From Paralichthys olivaceus (lineage: Eukaryota; Chordata; Actinopteri; Pleuronectiformes; Paralichthyidae): a DNA stretch of 64,000 nt. The notes beneath the pieces were generated by a model. The model was not told where the DNA came from and made no database searches. It was given only the letters and a program-made list of their open reading frames with translations. How positions within the stretch are numbered: the first letter of the stretch is position 1; each line of letters begins with the position of its first letter. Where the stretch lies: contig NC_091111.1 of assembly GCF_024713975.1 (NCBI RefSeq), positions 6,261,001 through 6,325,000 of the forward strand, written 5' to 3'. Positions 13,196-27,100 of the stretch are shown here, in pieces. The position numbers and the translations under genes are program-made.

Positions 13196-13439
13196 TATAA
13201 TTGTACCTCTGGGTCAGTGAACACAGATGAACACTATTCATCTCTAATCTATCACACTGAAACACCCAAGTGTTGGTGTACGACATTGTTTGATATGATA
13301 TGGTGCATTGTAATTGTTTGATACCGTTATGATACTAATAGCACTTCATTAAAAATCAAAGTAGATGATGTTGGCTGGTCAATACACACCATAAACACTG
13401 TGATCGTGCAGAAATAAACTAACAGAAAAAAAGCGAAGC

Positions 13440-13513
13440 AGATTCTATCTCATGCATTAATGGTCCGTGCTGACTCCACGCATGCGCAGTTCTCCACTAA
13501 GGAAGAAAGGAAA
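13440..13513 (+). promoter_or_regulatory. SNW1: SNW1 promoter region with NRF1-like site
   Basis: About 25 bases before the start codon, ACGCATGCGCAG (13478-13489) is close to the palindromic NRF1 consensus GCGCATGCGC found in many housekeeping promoters. No TATA box is seen at a sensible distance. If this site is in the core promoter, the 5' leader is short or transcription starts diffusely. Confidence 0.45.
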
Positions 13514-16500
13514 ATGTCTCTGGCGAGGTAGGTCCTGCGTCGAGGCTTTGTGTGTTTTTATTGAAGCAAATTGCGGTTGTATATCGTTTCCGGTCGTGCT
13601 AAATGGTGTATATATTGTGCTTAGTGATTGGAATTGATGGTATTCGTCTGCTGGTCCGTTTTCTGTTCTTAATCGAAGTCAATACAATCAGCTAACGCTA
13701 GCTAGCTAAAATCAGATGTCTGAAGCTAAGCGTATAGCATTAGCCAGCTAGCTTAACAGCGCGTGGATATTCCCAAGTGTACTCATTGTATATTAGTGAT
13801 GTGCTGACTGTTTGCTTTGGTTTGACTGAACGGGGGTTTATCGGTGTGTAGTGACGGCGGTTAGTGAGCTAACACCTCTGAATACAGCAAACAAACTACC
13901 GTGTGATACTCGGCTAATGCTAGCTAGGCCTCACTGCGACTACATGGAAAAACAAAGTGACTGATACACGTGTTATTGTGTGTGCAGCTTCTTACCGGTG
14001 CCGACCCAGCTGTCCCAGGACCAGCTGGAGGCAGAAGACAGGCTCCAGGCCCAGAAGTCCTTCTCCACTGCCCTGGTTTCGTCCCTCAGAGAGCCCCCTA
14101 CATACGGACACAGGCAAAGCTGGGTGCCGCGTTCACTCGAGGTAAAAAGAAAAAGTTCATCACGAGCTACACATTTAGGTTTAACGTGAGGAAATCGTTT
14201 AAGAGTGGAGGTGGTTGTGTTTTTTTTTTATGATGTCATGACACTGAATGTAGGAATGGCTGTTAACTGTAATAACCACCAAGTCTCACCTTGGCTGTAA
14301 AAACTGTGTTTCTGCAGGACTTTGGAGATGGAGGCGCTTTCCCAGAGATCCATGTGGCCCAGTTTCCTCAGGAGATGGGCCGGAAGAAGAAGACGTCCAA
14401 TGCCTTGGCGGTGCAAGTGGATGCAGAGGGAAAGGTCAAATATGATGCCATCGCCAGACAAGGACAGGGCAAGGATAAGGTAGACAACCAGTTACTGCTT
14501 CAACTGTGCACATACAGAATTTATCCATGCCTCACTCGACTTTTGATATTATAGGACGGATCAAACTTGGTCTGAAGATGTTAGCACACCAACATTAAAT
14601 GTAGAGACACTTGTCTTTCTATGAAGTTTGTATAAGTGACTTAACGTAATACATGCCTGTCATTTACAGAATACACATTTCATTATGATGCACACTGTCA
14701 AAACAATCCATGGTTATGGTCCATATCATGTGTTGATTTGATTAAGAAACAATGATTTATCTTTCCTTGTTGCAGGTGATCTTCAGTAAGTACACAGACC
14801 TTCTTCCAAAGGAAGTACTAAATGATGACACTCCAGAGCTACAGAAGCCCGACGAGGAGGCTGTGAAAGAAGTAAGACATATTGGAATTTGTGTGTATGG
14901 GAAAAACTGTGACACGGGCTGGTTACTTACAGAACCAGTTGATCATGAGGTTGTAGATTTCACTGCTCAAAGATCATTAACCCAGGCATACTCATGTTAT
15001 CTGTTGTTTACTGGAAAATTCCAGCTAATGATGGTGTTTGGTGAAATCTGTAATCTCCTCTGTAGAATTGAGTAAATTATGTACATTTAAAAGTGGAATC
15101 ACGATCAGAAGCATAATGCTTTTGGTAGTGTTTTATTCATTCTTACTTGATCAATTATTTATTTATTATGAGGTTAATGTGAAAATGTGTTAACATGGTC
15201 ATTGTTGTGTGTCCGTTGTAGCTTACAGATAAGACTCGTGCTGCCTTGGAGAAGCAGGTGTCACAGAAGATTGCTGCAGCTATGCCTGTAAGAGCTGCAG
15301 ACAAACAGGCTCCTGCACAGTACATCAGGTATGTAGTAGAAGAATGAATCATCATAATAATAATCCATTTACGTATGTGGCACTTTTATTAATGCTCAAA
15401 GACAATTAACATGGAAAGCAAGTAAAGGCAAATATGTCGAATACACAATATAATCACTTATTAGAATATACAATACACATCATAATCACATATTGAAACA
15501 TAAAATAAATTTCATATAATCACACATTTAAATATGTTATATATGTAACAGCAAACATTAGAATATAAAAAAAGTAATTCTAACAATTCCATTGAAAACA
15601 CAGGTTTAAATGGGACAGTTAGATTGTTTTACAACTGCGTTCATATTTTAATGTAGGATTGATGCTGTGATGACAAATGTTCTCAGTTATGACATCAAGT
15701 ACTATGAAACACATGGGCACGATTAATTCATTCAAATGATTCTAGTAATCATTTGTGTATGTGGGTGAAAATAAAAGTTTTATGAATGTTGACCCAATTC
15801 TTCTGCTTTGATCTCTCTTCAAGATACACCCCATCCCAGCAGGGGGTAGCTTTTAACTCTGGGGCCAAACAGAGGGTGATCCGCATGGTGGAAATGCAGA
15901 AAGACCCAATGGAACCTCCACGTTTTAAGTAAGTCAACAACCTGTCTCGAACAGTATGAAGTCATGTGTGAAGACTGGCTCGATAGATTATTACATTTAA
16001 TTAGAATAATAACTCATAAATAACGCATAATAAGAGCAACTTTGGACACAGTTTATTATATCGCATATTGCTTGTTTTCCTAATATCGTGCAGCCCTAGC
16101 AGTAATTACACACTTAAATATGTAATAATGGTCAAATCTTAGTTTAAAGAAAATAATTAAGTTGTATTATTGTGTGCTTCAGGATCAACAAGAAGATTCC
16201 CAGAGGACCCCCCTCTCCTCCTGCCCCTGTCATGCATTCTCCGAGCAGAAAGGTACAGTTAGACATTTGAGAAAAAAAATTGGCCCTGTAACATATTCTG
16301 ACAATCTGATTCTACACTGATGCATAAAAAATAAAGTTACTTCCATTGTCTGAAAGATAAGATCTTTGACCTCAATTTCCTCCTCTTTCTTTAGATGACA
16401 GTGAAGGAGCAGCAGGAGTGGAAGATTCCTCCATGCATCTCCAACTGGAAGAACGCTAAGGTAACGTGGCACCACAAATATTTGGAACTCTTTCTTGTAT

Positions 16501-19500
16501 TTTTATATTACTTAAAATTACCTTGTTGCCTCTTCTCTACTAATGTCTTTCTCCGTATTTCTCTCAGGGCTACACTATTCCTCTCGACAAACGTCTGGCT
16601 GCTGATGGTAGGGGGCTGCAAACAGTTCACATCAATGAAAACTTTGCCAAGTTGGCTGAGGCGCTCTACATCGCTGACAGAAAGGTACTGCACCATCGTT
16701 CTGATTGATCAGATCAACAGTTTAGGATAATGGCATTGCCTAAAATGTGCACCCTTTTTACCCACATTGATATAACAGTGAAATTCTGTGTGTGTCTCAA
16801 GGCCAGAGAGGCAGTGGAGATGAGAGCCCAGGTGGAGAAGAAGATGGCCCAGAAGGAGAAGGAGAAAAAGGAGGAGAAACTGAGGGAGCTGGCCCAAATG
16901 GCTCGAGACCGCAGGGCTGGGATCAAAAGTCACGGAGACAAAGGTGAGTCAAAGACCAAGAAGTAGAAAAGTTGACTGTAAAGGACAAACTTGTGTGTGT
17001 GGATCTCTGGGCATGTGGAAACTCTGGTGTCAACACCAGCCATGATCCAAATCTGCAATACGAGTGACCAACAAGCTGTTAAGTGACGTATTTGATTCCC
17101 TACTGATAATTCACATATATTTTCATTCATGTCTTATTTTTGCTACAGTGACTCTCATCCCAAAATCTAAATTGACTTTATTTGGATCTATTCTAACAAT
17201 ACTGTATGTCAGCTGGGATTGTGTCTACATGTTCACTAGAGATGGACAATTTCTTTGTCTTCCCACTCCTGCTTCGCATTTCCCTTTTCTCAATCCCCAT
17301 GTTGCTTTTCATCTCCCATTTCTGCTGTAACATTCAGCATCATATGTCCTCATGTGGTTTCCTTTCTTTCTTCAAAATGTCCTTGTTTTGCTTAACTTGG
17401 CAGGTGGGGAGGACAGCGAGGCCAGGGAACGTGACGAGATCCGCCATGACAGACGGAAAGAGAGACAACAGGACAGGAACATTTTGAGGGCAGCTCCTGA
17501 TAAGAGGTGCTGGACACGCACTATAAAACACACCGCATGTGAACTCACCCACCCCTCTTTTCAATACACGCAGATACAGATGTACTGCTGAATCATTCAT
17601 GCATCTGGCAGTAATATTGAACTCAAAATCTGTCATCGGTGTGAGTTAACTCTGTGTGCGCAGTGTCAGGTTGTCGATTCATTGAATTGTGGTTGCCTGG
17701 TTGAGTGGATGAAGTAAAATTCAAATGAGAGCTTATTACAGACACAATTCAAGCTGTCTGACGGCACAGACCTTTTTTTCTTAAAATTCTCTTAACTTTG
17801 AGATGGCTGCTTACTGAAAGACAGTCAAGATGTTCAAGTCACCAGTAATTTAATGCAAAACTCGCAAATGTTTTTTATCATAAATTGACGCTCAAATGAC
17901 ATAATCTTAAATAGACCTCTATAAATAGAAATAGATTATTACTTCTGCCAAGTAGGGTTTATTTTCACCCCTGTCTGTTTGTAAGCAAGATGACACAAAA
18001 ACAACATTTCTGCAAAAATTGGTGGAAGGATACAGTCAGGGAAGAACTCATTAACTTTGAATGTGGATCCAGAGCAACAGGTGGATCCAGGAATTTTCAC
18101 TGTTTTAATAGGGAACAATCCATGGATCTTGATGGGGGGAAATCAGGCACATTTAGTAAACTGATCTTTTCTGTGCGTAACATTTGGTGCAGCTTGATTT
18201 AATTTGATCGGGACTGTTGGGCCTTGGTGGAGGTATGCATTCTACTGAGTGACAATCCAGTTAAAACACTAACTACTTTTTAGTGAATTACTACATTATA
18301 GTTATATTTTCTCTTGTGTGTCAATTGCTTTTGTTGTGAATCGTTGCTTCATCTCAGACTCTGTTCCTTGTACTAGGTCTAAGCTGCAGAGAGACCAGGA
18401 GAGGGACGTCAGTGAGCTCATCGCTCTGGGGATGCCCAACCCTCGCTCCTCCACCGAAGCTCAGTACGACCAGAGACTCTTCAATCAGAGCAAGGTTAGA
18501 ACGTTTCTTACCTACTGTAATGAACGTTATGTATATATGTTGATTGAAGAGAATGTATACAGAAGCCATTTCATTGTTGTTCACTGTTCTGTCTCTTAAG
18601 TGGCATTCTTTTTCCTCTGTCTTTTCAGGGTATGGACAGTGGCTTCGCTGGCGGTGAGGACGAGACGTACAACGTCTATGACCAGCCGTTCCGCAGCGGC
18701 AGAGACATGGCTTCAAACATCTACAGGCCCAGCAAAAATATTGACAAGGACGCCTACACAGATGACCTCGACTCACTCATGCAAAACAAGTACTTATATT
18801 CTTATGTTTTTTTATGACCACTTAATATAGTTATTTGGCTTTGTATTCATATATTAATATTATAATTCAATATTGATTTTTAATCAATAAACACAGCTAA
18901 TATTAGGGACCAAATGAAGGAAATTAAGCTTCAAGGTTTGTTTCTTGAAAGTGGTTAGTTCCAAGGCCAGTTTGAAGAGTTAATCTTTAATTTGATTATG
19001 ATTCATTTGATTTGACTACTAACAGAACAGCCTGCGTTTTAACCTTCTGTAATTTAGTTAGAAAATAACAAAAGCCTGAATCATTTCGAGGTCATTCCAG
19101 CTTTATTTAGAGGCAGGAGCACATGATGTCTCAGCAGGAGACATTGTCCTTGGGGCAGCAGTGTCCCACTCTACTAGCTGAGCGTACTTTGTCCCATATG
19201 TTTAGTCACCAGCTTGTCATTGTCGTTTTAGGATGTTTGGCAGATTACAGTGTGATACACCATCGAGCAAAATATGCTCAAAGGAAATGTTTATTTGCTG
19301 AACAAAAAAAAGCAGCCATTCTATGGGCTTTCTCTTTTCTTTATTCAATAGTGTGGTCTTTCAGTTTGAGATCAGGACTTAATAAGTTCACGTTCCGATT
19401 TTTATAATGCTCGCACTCAAATATTCCCTGCATGTGCTTAGATTTCCTGTGCTTCAGCTCTTCTCCTTACACTGTTATGTTGACAAATCAAATTGTCCCA

Positions 19501-20135
19501 CCCTCATTGAGATAACTTTTTCTGTTGGTGCAGCTCCGATGAAATACATTTGGGGGAGAAACAGAACGTCTGGTTTTTTTTTGTAGTTGTTGCCAACAGT
19601 GTTCCCATAACCCCAAAAACTTGAGATCCCTGATTTTGCTCACTGAACGTGGAGGGCAGGGGTACATGAACCTGGTTAAAGAGTGTATGGTACGCTAAAA
19701 ACGTAAAGTTACCACCCACAACGAGGGCAGGACAATTTCACCAGTCAACATTACATATGGCTTGTTGACTTAAACACAGGCAGGGTATATTTTAGTTTGT
19801 GCAAGGGGTTTTGATTGAGATTATTATGAAATAACTTGTACAAAGATTGTCCTCGAGTGCAGTGAAATTATCTCTTAGTTGTGAGAGAAAACCTGCATTT
19901 CTGCAGCATATTCTAATATGTTTCATTTCTTTCCTCCAGCCGGTTTGCTCCTGGAAAAGAATTCTCAGGCACCGACCATGCACAGAGGCGAGACGGACCA
20001 GTCCAGTTTGAAGAGGATCCCTTCGGTTTGGACAAGTTCTTGGAGGAGGCCAAGCAGCACGGCGGCTCCAAGCGGCCCTCAACCAGCAGCCGCTCGAAGG
20101 ACGACTACCACGATAAGAAGCGTAGGAAGGAGTAA
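13514..20135 (+). CDS. SNW1: SNW domain-containing protein 1 (SKIP), spliceosome and transcription co-regulator
   Basis: Coding exons: 13514-13527, 13988-14141, 14318-14479, 14776-14871, 15222-15328, 15824-15928, 16183-16252, 16395-16460, 16568-16684, 16802-16943, 17404-17506, 18377-18494, 18629-18789, 19940-20135. They sum to 1611 nt, 536 aa, the length of the human protein. All introns are GT-AG and the frame holds throughout. SNW1 (yeast Prp45) is a core factor of the activated spliceosome and a nuclear co-regulator for Notch, nuclear-receptor and Ski/Smad targets. The SNW/SKIP domain spans roughly residues 170-340, with the signature SNWKN at 252-256. A lysine/glutamate-rich helix (REAVEMRAQVEKKMAQKEKE) begins near 299. 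The N-terminal FGDGGAFPEIHVAQ region (58-71) and the basic end KKRRKE are conserved. The start is chosen because MSLAS(F) matches the family N-terminus and has A at -3. The exon 11 donor (gtgctg) is weak. The gene stands alone, about 8.5 kb ahead of SPTLC2. Confidence 0.97.
15365..15545 (-). repeat. LINE-tail-like fragment plus three degenerate ~33-bp repeats
   Basis: It lies in SNW1 intron 5. At 15370-15400, 'gtggcacttttattaatgct' resembles the reverse complement of the 'AAGTGC...AATAAA' tail of fish retroelements. After it, 'ataatcac' recurs at 15450, 15482 and 15516 within loosely similar units of 32-34 bp. Confidence 0.4.
17937..18252 (+). repeat. Dispersed repeat family B, copy 2 (most complete)
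   Basis: It lies in SNW1 intron 11. It starts near 'acttctgccaagtaggg' and runs through 'ctgtctgtttgtaagcaaga', 'ttggtggaaggatacagtca', 'gtggatccaggaatttt' and 'ccatggatcttgatggg'. It ends 'gggactgttgggccttggtg' and 'gaggtatgcattctactgag'. The first and last parts are rough inverted complements (ctgccaag against cttggtgg), suggesting a non-autonomous DNA element. Other copies lie at 4629-4765 (minus), 21235-21690 and 32512-32585. Confidence 0.75.
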
Positions 20136-20615
20136 TAGTCTGTTCAGGACAGCTGTAAGAGTCAAGTTAGAGGATGAGGTTCCCGTTCCTTTTTATTTTT
20201 GTTTTTATTTGTTGCTTATTCAGCTACATTCAGAACATGTTGAACATCCTAACTTAACAGAACATGAATAAATACTTAGCTGAAGCGATAGATACAGATA
20301 TGTAACAGCTCTGCCTCTGTGTCTGACAGTGTCTATGCATAGGTGATATTTGGACCAGGATGTGTGTAGATTTTAGTGGTCTGTTTTTTTTAAATACATC
20401 TATACAGAACCAACATCAGGAAGAGTTTATATTTTCCTTTGTCTCATTGAACCCCACATTTCCCCCTTTTTGAAATATCCAATTACGTATTTGTGAGCAG
20501 TTACAGCCCATATTTGATGTACAGAGATATAAAGTAAATCTGTAAGGTGTAAAGCAAACCAGCTGTATAATTCTTGTACATTACCACCAATGAAATAAAT
20601 TTCCTATTGTGTGTA
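20136..20615 (+). other. SNW1: SNW1 3' UTR with two polyadenylation signals
   Basis: AATAAA occurs at 20267-20272 and again at 20594-20599. The second is followed by a T/G-rich stretch (attgtgtgtaatctctctct), as expected at a cleavage site, so the UTR probably runs 130 or 470 bases depending on which signal is used. Confidence 0.6.
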
Positions 20616-21234
20616 ATCTCTCTCTGTATTATTATGAAGTAGAGTGTTTTGTTAGGCGTCCATAAAATTAGTCACTACTTTAGAGCAGCTTAATTCAAAC
20701 TTTTACTACATAGTGGGAAGTCCATTGGTTATATAATTGATATAGTTTACTCATGAGTTTTTCCCTATTTTAATTATTTCACTCGTGATGCAACTTACTA
20801 ATGTCTATGATGTAAACCCAAAATGTATTCAGAGAAACCATCAATTTCGAAGTGAATAGAAATGGGCTCTATGATATTAGATGATTAGAGCAAAATTAGT
20901 TCCATTACTTACAATTAATCATGGTTTATGCGGTCTGACAGTTTTATTTTCCCGGGGTTCGGAAAATAATCAATGTGGCATTACACAGCCCAGCAGACTC
21001 ACAAATCTCTGCATGGTGCCATCTTTCACTCGTACATGAATAGGGGTCAGACAGTTGTTATATGCACATGATTAATGCTTATTTCAAAGGGCCTGGTTTG
21101 TAGTTATGGCTTCCTCTATTAGTGCAGTGCACCAGACTTTTATTGCTGGTCTTTTAGAGCCCATCAGAAATAAAAATTATAGCCATAGAACTGTGAAATA
21201 ACACTGAGTGTATTTCTCACAATATCATTGTGAG

Positions 21235-21690
21235 AGGCAGTGGCGGATTCAGGATTTTTCTAGATCGGTGTAATAAAGGGGCATTGATTTACACAGAGGG
21301 GACAGTTATGTGCAACATCCATTCACAATTCATGATAAGGTGCAGATCTACGTCACTCCGTGGTTCCGTTTCTGCATCAGTGAATATATGTTGTTCCTTG
21401 TTCAAGCTCAGTGCACTTTAAATAATGAGAAGAAAATAAACATTATCAAATCATCATATGTATTGTTAGTGAGAGGACAGGGGCACTTCCATGGCCAATC
21501 AGATTTCAGCTGGGCCGGTGACCCCTGCCCATCGATGCTGCACCTGATGAGATGGGGTGTTTTGGGAAATTTCTGTGAATGCAGAGATCCTGATGAAGGC
21601 CTATATCTATAGGTGTGTGCAATTTGGTGCAGCCTTCATTTTGGAGACTGTTGGGCCTTAGTGAAGGTAGTGGCTGTACTGAGAGACAAG
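21235..21690 (+). repeat. Dispersed repeat family B, copy 3 (interrupted)
   Basis: It begins 'ggcggattcaggattttt' and ends 'ggtgtgtgcaatttggtgca' then 'gactgttgggccttagtgaa'. Both parts match copy 2 at 17937-18252. The middle (about 21290-21560) does not match that copy and may be an insertion or strong divergence. Confidence 0.6.
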
Positions 21691-24600
21691 TATATATATA
21701 TATTTATACCGAATAGATAACTCTCAGACATAAGTATTGTTATAAACTTGGTTTAAAACAAATGTAGCTTTAAATGTGTGATTCTCATGGTATTTGGTCG
21801 ACACGGCTCTCACCACCTACTGGGCAGGAGGAGGAACACTGTGAAGCTTCTCCCGGCCTCTCTCCTATGTTCAAGCGATGAATGTGGCCAAAACCCCATA
21901 AATCCCTCAGTGAATTACAGCAAAGTGGCTCAGATGTGATTTAACACTGAGGAGCTGATGTGTTCAGAATTCGTTCAATTCCTCACGACCTTAGGGGGAA
22001 AAGGCGGCGACGGTTTGTCCCTGTCTCCCCTCCCACCTGAGCAAACAGGTTGAACGACACAGAAGCAGGAGAGGGGCTCTGATGTAATTCAACACTGACC
22101 TTTATCATGTTCAGTGGTGTATCTGTGTTTCACTCACACCCAGAGCTCCCCCCTCCCACTGTCCTGTTGGGATTGTTCTATTATCTCTGCACTCCTTACT
22201 CTTGATCATTCCCATACTGTACCTCTACAGTGTTTGATTTACTTTATCTGCTCTGGAACATGCTCCTGCCGTGTTTATCCTGACCCAGTGTGTGAATAAA
22301 TAATGTGGTGAATGGATGGATGGAGGAGTCGCCCGGGCTGCAGCCTGTGTGAGGTGATTTTAGGACAGCGGGAGGTTTATTGTGAGGGTATGAGTGTATG
22401 AGAGTGGAAATCAATCTGACATGTACCAGCTTAGGGTAACTGAATCACTGGTGGCTCGATTGTTGCAGGGTTTTGGAATTGCTGAGGAAAAAGCCCTTCC
22501 AACAGACAGAATGAGGAAAAAAAAAAGTTTTGCAGAGTCTGAATCCAGCAGGACCTCTGTCTCCAAACAACAGCAGAGAGACGTGTGCTCCCTTCAGCCT
22601 GCATTTGTGCACGGACCATTGTTGAAGTGTTACAGACAGCTCGATAATGGGTCTCCACTCGCCTCTTGTCTGCCTTTATGAATGCGCACAGAGGAAGATG
22701 AATGAGATTCTTATTCATGAAGGTAAGAGGAAATTGGTTCCTTGGCATTGCCTTTGTGTGCTGTTGTGAGTAAATGGTGAGCATATTGTGTGGGGCCATA
22801 ATGGAATCCTCAGGCTGCAGACAGCAGCCATGATGGATACCTCCTTATCTGTGCACCGCAACGAAAAGCAACGCAGAAATAATAAACAATATTGAGTTGT
22901 TGCACTGCATCTTTGCCACTCCTCTGACCTGAAGGAGGACAGCTCGGGTTGGGTTTTTTTTTTTTTGTGATGCCTTTTTGTGATATTTCTCACCCCGTTC
23001 GGTGACAGCGAAGCAATAAGTTTTATGATGAATGCACCCCCGCCCACTGCTGCCGTTGACCTGTCGATGTAGACGTCTTATCTCACACTGTGAGATTTGT
23101 TCTTCTCTTCCAGTGCTGAAAGCTGCAGCTGTAACAAAGGCTGTCTTTTTATTGCTGTGTTGAAGAAACACACCCACAACCATGGATAACAATGGTGCTG
23201 TTTCCTGTCACTCTTCTTCTTCCACGTGGAGAAATGAGTCATTTTACTTAAGGATAAAACAGCTGAAGTGTTGGAGACCACAGCCTAAATAGCGATGTCA
23301 CTGCTGCTGTTTGACAAAAACTGTCTCTACGACGTCTTACTCCCTACTTTGGCCATGTCTCATCTTTCCAACAAGTTTCATGGAAATCCGGGGAGCATGT
23401 TCTCCTGTTGTTTTGGTGTTACAGTTTGCATATTTATTGATTTTTCTCAGACTCATCACTATGGATTCCTGCAGTGGCAAAAAAAATCAGGTAAACCCGC
23501 TGAAAGCTATTAGGCAACAAACCACTTCAGTGTTTGATTCTTAAAGCAGCCAGAAACACAACTCCGAGTAGATTAATATGTCTGCAAGGTGTTTGCAGCT
23601 GTTTACTGCCCTTTTAGCCATAAAACATAAAATGTGAAAATATGTCAATGCCGTGTTTCTCCAGCACACAAGATGTTAATGCTGCTGTAACACGCATTCG
23701 TAGATAATATTCATGTAATATTTATTGCCCTAAAAAATAATGTACATGCTGAAATTATGGCCTCCATTGTGCTCCAGCTTCAAATCAAAGTAGATTCCTC
23801 GAGGGCCTGCTTGTATTTACGCAGTTCGTCCTATGTGCTCTGTCACTCTAATTCATAGTGCAGCTCTGTATTCTGAATACTGTGTACAAAGTCCATAAAT
23901 TTCATTTGTCAAACTGACATTCACCTCCAGCAGCACACACCTGAGCAACCTGACTCTCTTATCATTAGTTCCTCATCTGTGCATATTTAGGCTGGGATTC
24001 ACTCATCATTATACCCGTCTAGTCTAGAGTCGGACAGAGTCTACTGCTCTGCTGGAAAATGGCCCGCCTGTCAATCCGTCTGTCCGTCCCGGCTGCCTCA
24101 CCTGAATCCTGGAGTCCTCTCCTCTGTGACTCACTCTGGGGATAATCTATAATGGAGGGAGGGTTTAGACAGGCGTAACAATCTCTAATGGTTGTGTCAG
24201 TCAGAGAGCGGTCTGCCCGCTGCACTGGGCAGGGCCCGCCCGATCGTGGTGGGAGTGCACGTGGACCGCTCCGGGATTTGCTATGACAGGAAGTGACTGA
24301 CACTTCGGCTAATGTCTTCATCTGAAGAAAGAGCTGAGCCAGGCGATGGTACAGTGGGGATATGTTGCTCATATGTCGATGATGCACTTGTGTAATCATT
24401 CTTGTTTCCGTTATTCCCACTTTAAAATGGCCACTCATTATATTTTCAAACGCTAATTGCAGGAATTATCCAGCACCAGTAGAATGGACTGAGATGTGAC
24501 TTGCACTCGCTCTATTTGTGCATGAGCACAATTCCATGCAATGAGCACACTCATTTATTACTTGTGTACTACTGTGATTTCATCATTTGTTATCTACCAC

Positions 24601-25514
24601 CTTTAGACGCCACTGAAGTATGAAAACAGGCCGCACGCCTCGACTTCCTCTCTGGCAGCGCTGGCTCTTAATAGGCTGCAGAGGGAAGAGGATGAGAGAG
24701 TGATTCTCCTGATGATTTCATTAGATGACATCAAAGCAGGGAAATTGCCACAGAGAGTGGGAACACGTCTTCGGTGAATAGGAAATCATCTGTCATTTAA
24801 ATGGATCTGTATGAAAATCAGCAGTGACGTAACCTTGTCAGTGGAAACACAGTATTTATGATACTGGATATTATGTTGGGGCGTCATATTTGGTAAAATA
24901 GCCAGAATTATAGATATTCAATATTTAGTTTATGATGAAATTAGTTTTATCGTAGATCTTCACAATGGAAGAAATTATTATATGTATATAAAATAGGAGG
25001 ATCATTTTTACAGCTGTGTAAATATATAGATCATATGAAGGACCATATTAAGATGCTGAGGCAGACACAGCACTAGGAGGGGCTACAGCCACATCACAAA
25101 TTTGCTTAGCCCCCTCAAGCATTTTCTATTTCAGTACTTTTTATTTTCTAATTAATTAATAAAAAAATCTTTTCTGTTCCTAATCTGGTCTCTGACTGTG
25201 TGTGTGTGCTGCCACAGCACATGTTCCTGTAATGCTCTGTGTGTGTGTGTGTGTGTGTCATGCATCACCTTGTTGTGAAGTGTTTCAGCTTTGTCATTGC
25301 CTTGTATTAACTTGCATGCTTATGGTTTTATTGTTGAATGTTCTCTTGCTCAAATCAATTCAAATACATTTACAGACATTCGCATCCCCACATATTGGTC
25401 TAGTACTGACTCCACACATTCAATTTTACACAGCGGCACAAGGAACATCTAGTTACAAAATGTTCAATTACTTTCAAACCCTTGTAACTTGGGCACTATG
25501 TGTTTAAAGGGATG

Positions 25515-25920
25515 TCAATCTGTCAAGACTGGCTCAACACAACAGGACTCCAAAGTAAGACTCAGACGAGGAAAGTTCTAAAGGCAAAGTCTTTTGATAA
25601 AAACAAGGTCGGTACACAAAAACTGTTCAAACACAGGCAACGGTATCAGATGAGTAAACTTAAGGCTTACCGGGTATCAAAAGACAGGTTGGACACTCTG
25701 AAGACTAAAACGTGAAGTAGAAACGAGTGTAAGCTACGTTCTGGCTTCAGCTGAGAGGAGCACAAAGACTAAATACATACGAAGGCAAGGAAGACAATTC
25801 CACACAGGTTCATTAGAGTGGGACAGGTTATCACACAGGAAGGAAACTTGACGGGACATGGGAGACAAGACAAAGTCACCAAAATAGAGCAGGACAGCAC
25901 AGAATGAATAATAAAGTGTT
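25515..25920. repeat. Possible interspersed repeat
   Basis: This is a purine-rich stretch with many 'aggca', 'acagg' and 'gacaag' words. Its overall composition ('caaggtcggtacacaaaaac', 'gggacatgggagacaagaca') resembles a frequent fish element. No terminal repeats and no second copy were found, so this is tentative. Confidence 0.3.
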
Positions 25921-26867
25921 CTATAAACATAACTTAAGGAGCAAAGAGAGATGTGACAATATCTCCCAAACTGTTATTTCTGCATTGATGTAAAAATGTC
26001 CTCTACACTGTATCTATACTAAGCTCATTAGTTATTTACATCATGTTATTTACATAGATATCACATGTAGAACTGTCATTTTATAATTATATATAATTAT
26101 AAATACATTTTGTCAGTGTGTTTTTACTGTGTCCTCAAAGGTCCTTGCAAAACCTGTATCAATAAGAACAGATCCACTTTCTTTTTAACCCTGCCTCTGA
26201 TCCTATTAAAGCTGGATACTTATCACCACTATCAGGTTTGGAATGGACGGGAGCTTAACTGCCTTTGTGCGCATTGGCAAGAACGGACCATGTCATTATT
26301 CTGCGCTCAAGGTTACAACCTTGAGAGAAAACAAACGGGAAAAAAACCTGATTAGGGAATCAAATCATCAGATGTTATCACCGGTGTCTTAATCAAAGAT
26401 GTCCCACCTCAGAAACAATGGGCAGTACCTCGATGCCACCACACTGAACTGTAACCTGGAGCAACATCAGCATAACCTCAGATTGTAGGTCTGCAGGACT
26501 CAACCTTTGTGTGGCCCAACACTGCCATCTAGGAGGGTGAGAGCAGGAGTGGGTTTACTGAACCTTTAAGAGTCTGCACTGCAGTTAGATTATCTCAGCA
26601 TTGAAATAATCCTTCAGCACATAAGGAAATACATTTTAACGGTGACGAAATGAGTTGTATGGTTATACATTTTGATTACACTTTACCTGAGACACATGCA
26701 AACATAGCAGGGCCTTCACTGACAGGCACGTTTCGTCAGGACATACTTATCCAACAGGAAGAGGACAGGATGTACAAACCTGGAGGTCTGGCGTCAAATA
26801 CAGACTCTTTCTGAAAACACTTTTATTGTTGCTGTAAGAGGTTGTTTTCTTCTTCTTCTGTCTTTTC

Positions 26868-27045
26868 GAGTCTTGATGACCACTCGAGGCACTTTACAGT
26901 ACAGTTTTGCCACTCACACATTCATACAGAGCACTTTCTGTGTCACCCATCACACAAACACTCCCAGTACAGCCTTCAAGGGCAATTCGGGTTTCAGTAT
27001 CTTGCCCAAGGACACTTCTGGAATGGGGGGAGCTGGGATTAAACC
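26868..27045 (-). mobile_element. SINE-type fragment, second copy of the tail at 10990-11122
   Basis: 'gggtttcagtatcttgccca' followed by 'aggacacttctg' (about 26987-27020) matches the SINE at 10990-11122. The B-box region is degenerate (reverse complement of 'gggattaaacc'). The 'ggcactttacagtac' and 'cacacattcatacagagcac' blocks to its left are usual neighbours of this tail in fish repeats. Confidence 0.6.
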
Positions 27046-27054
27046 ATATATTCA

Positions 27055-27100
27055 TACAATATAATAAACTTTATTTCAATAGCACAAGTTAAGTAGTTGC
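27055..27100 (-). repeat. Retroelement 3' tail fragment
   Basis: The reverse complement of 27060-27090 reads 'cttgtgctattgaaataaag', a typical LINE/SINE 3' tail motif in fish. It directly follows the SINE fragment. Confidence 0.4.

Noticed and set aside
1..13439. ADCK1, the human neighbour on this side of SNW1
   Set aside because: No kinase-like ADCK exon was found on either strand in the 13.4 kb available; it may lie beyond the window.
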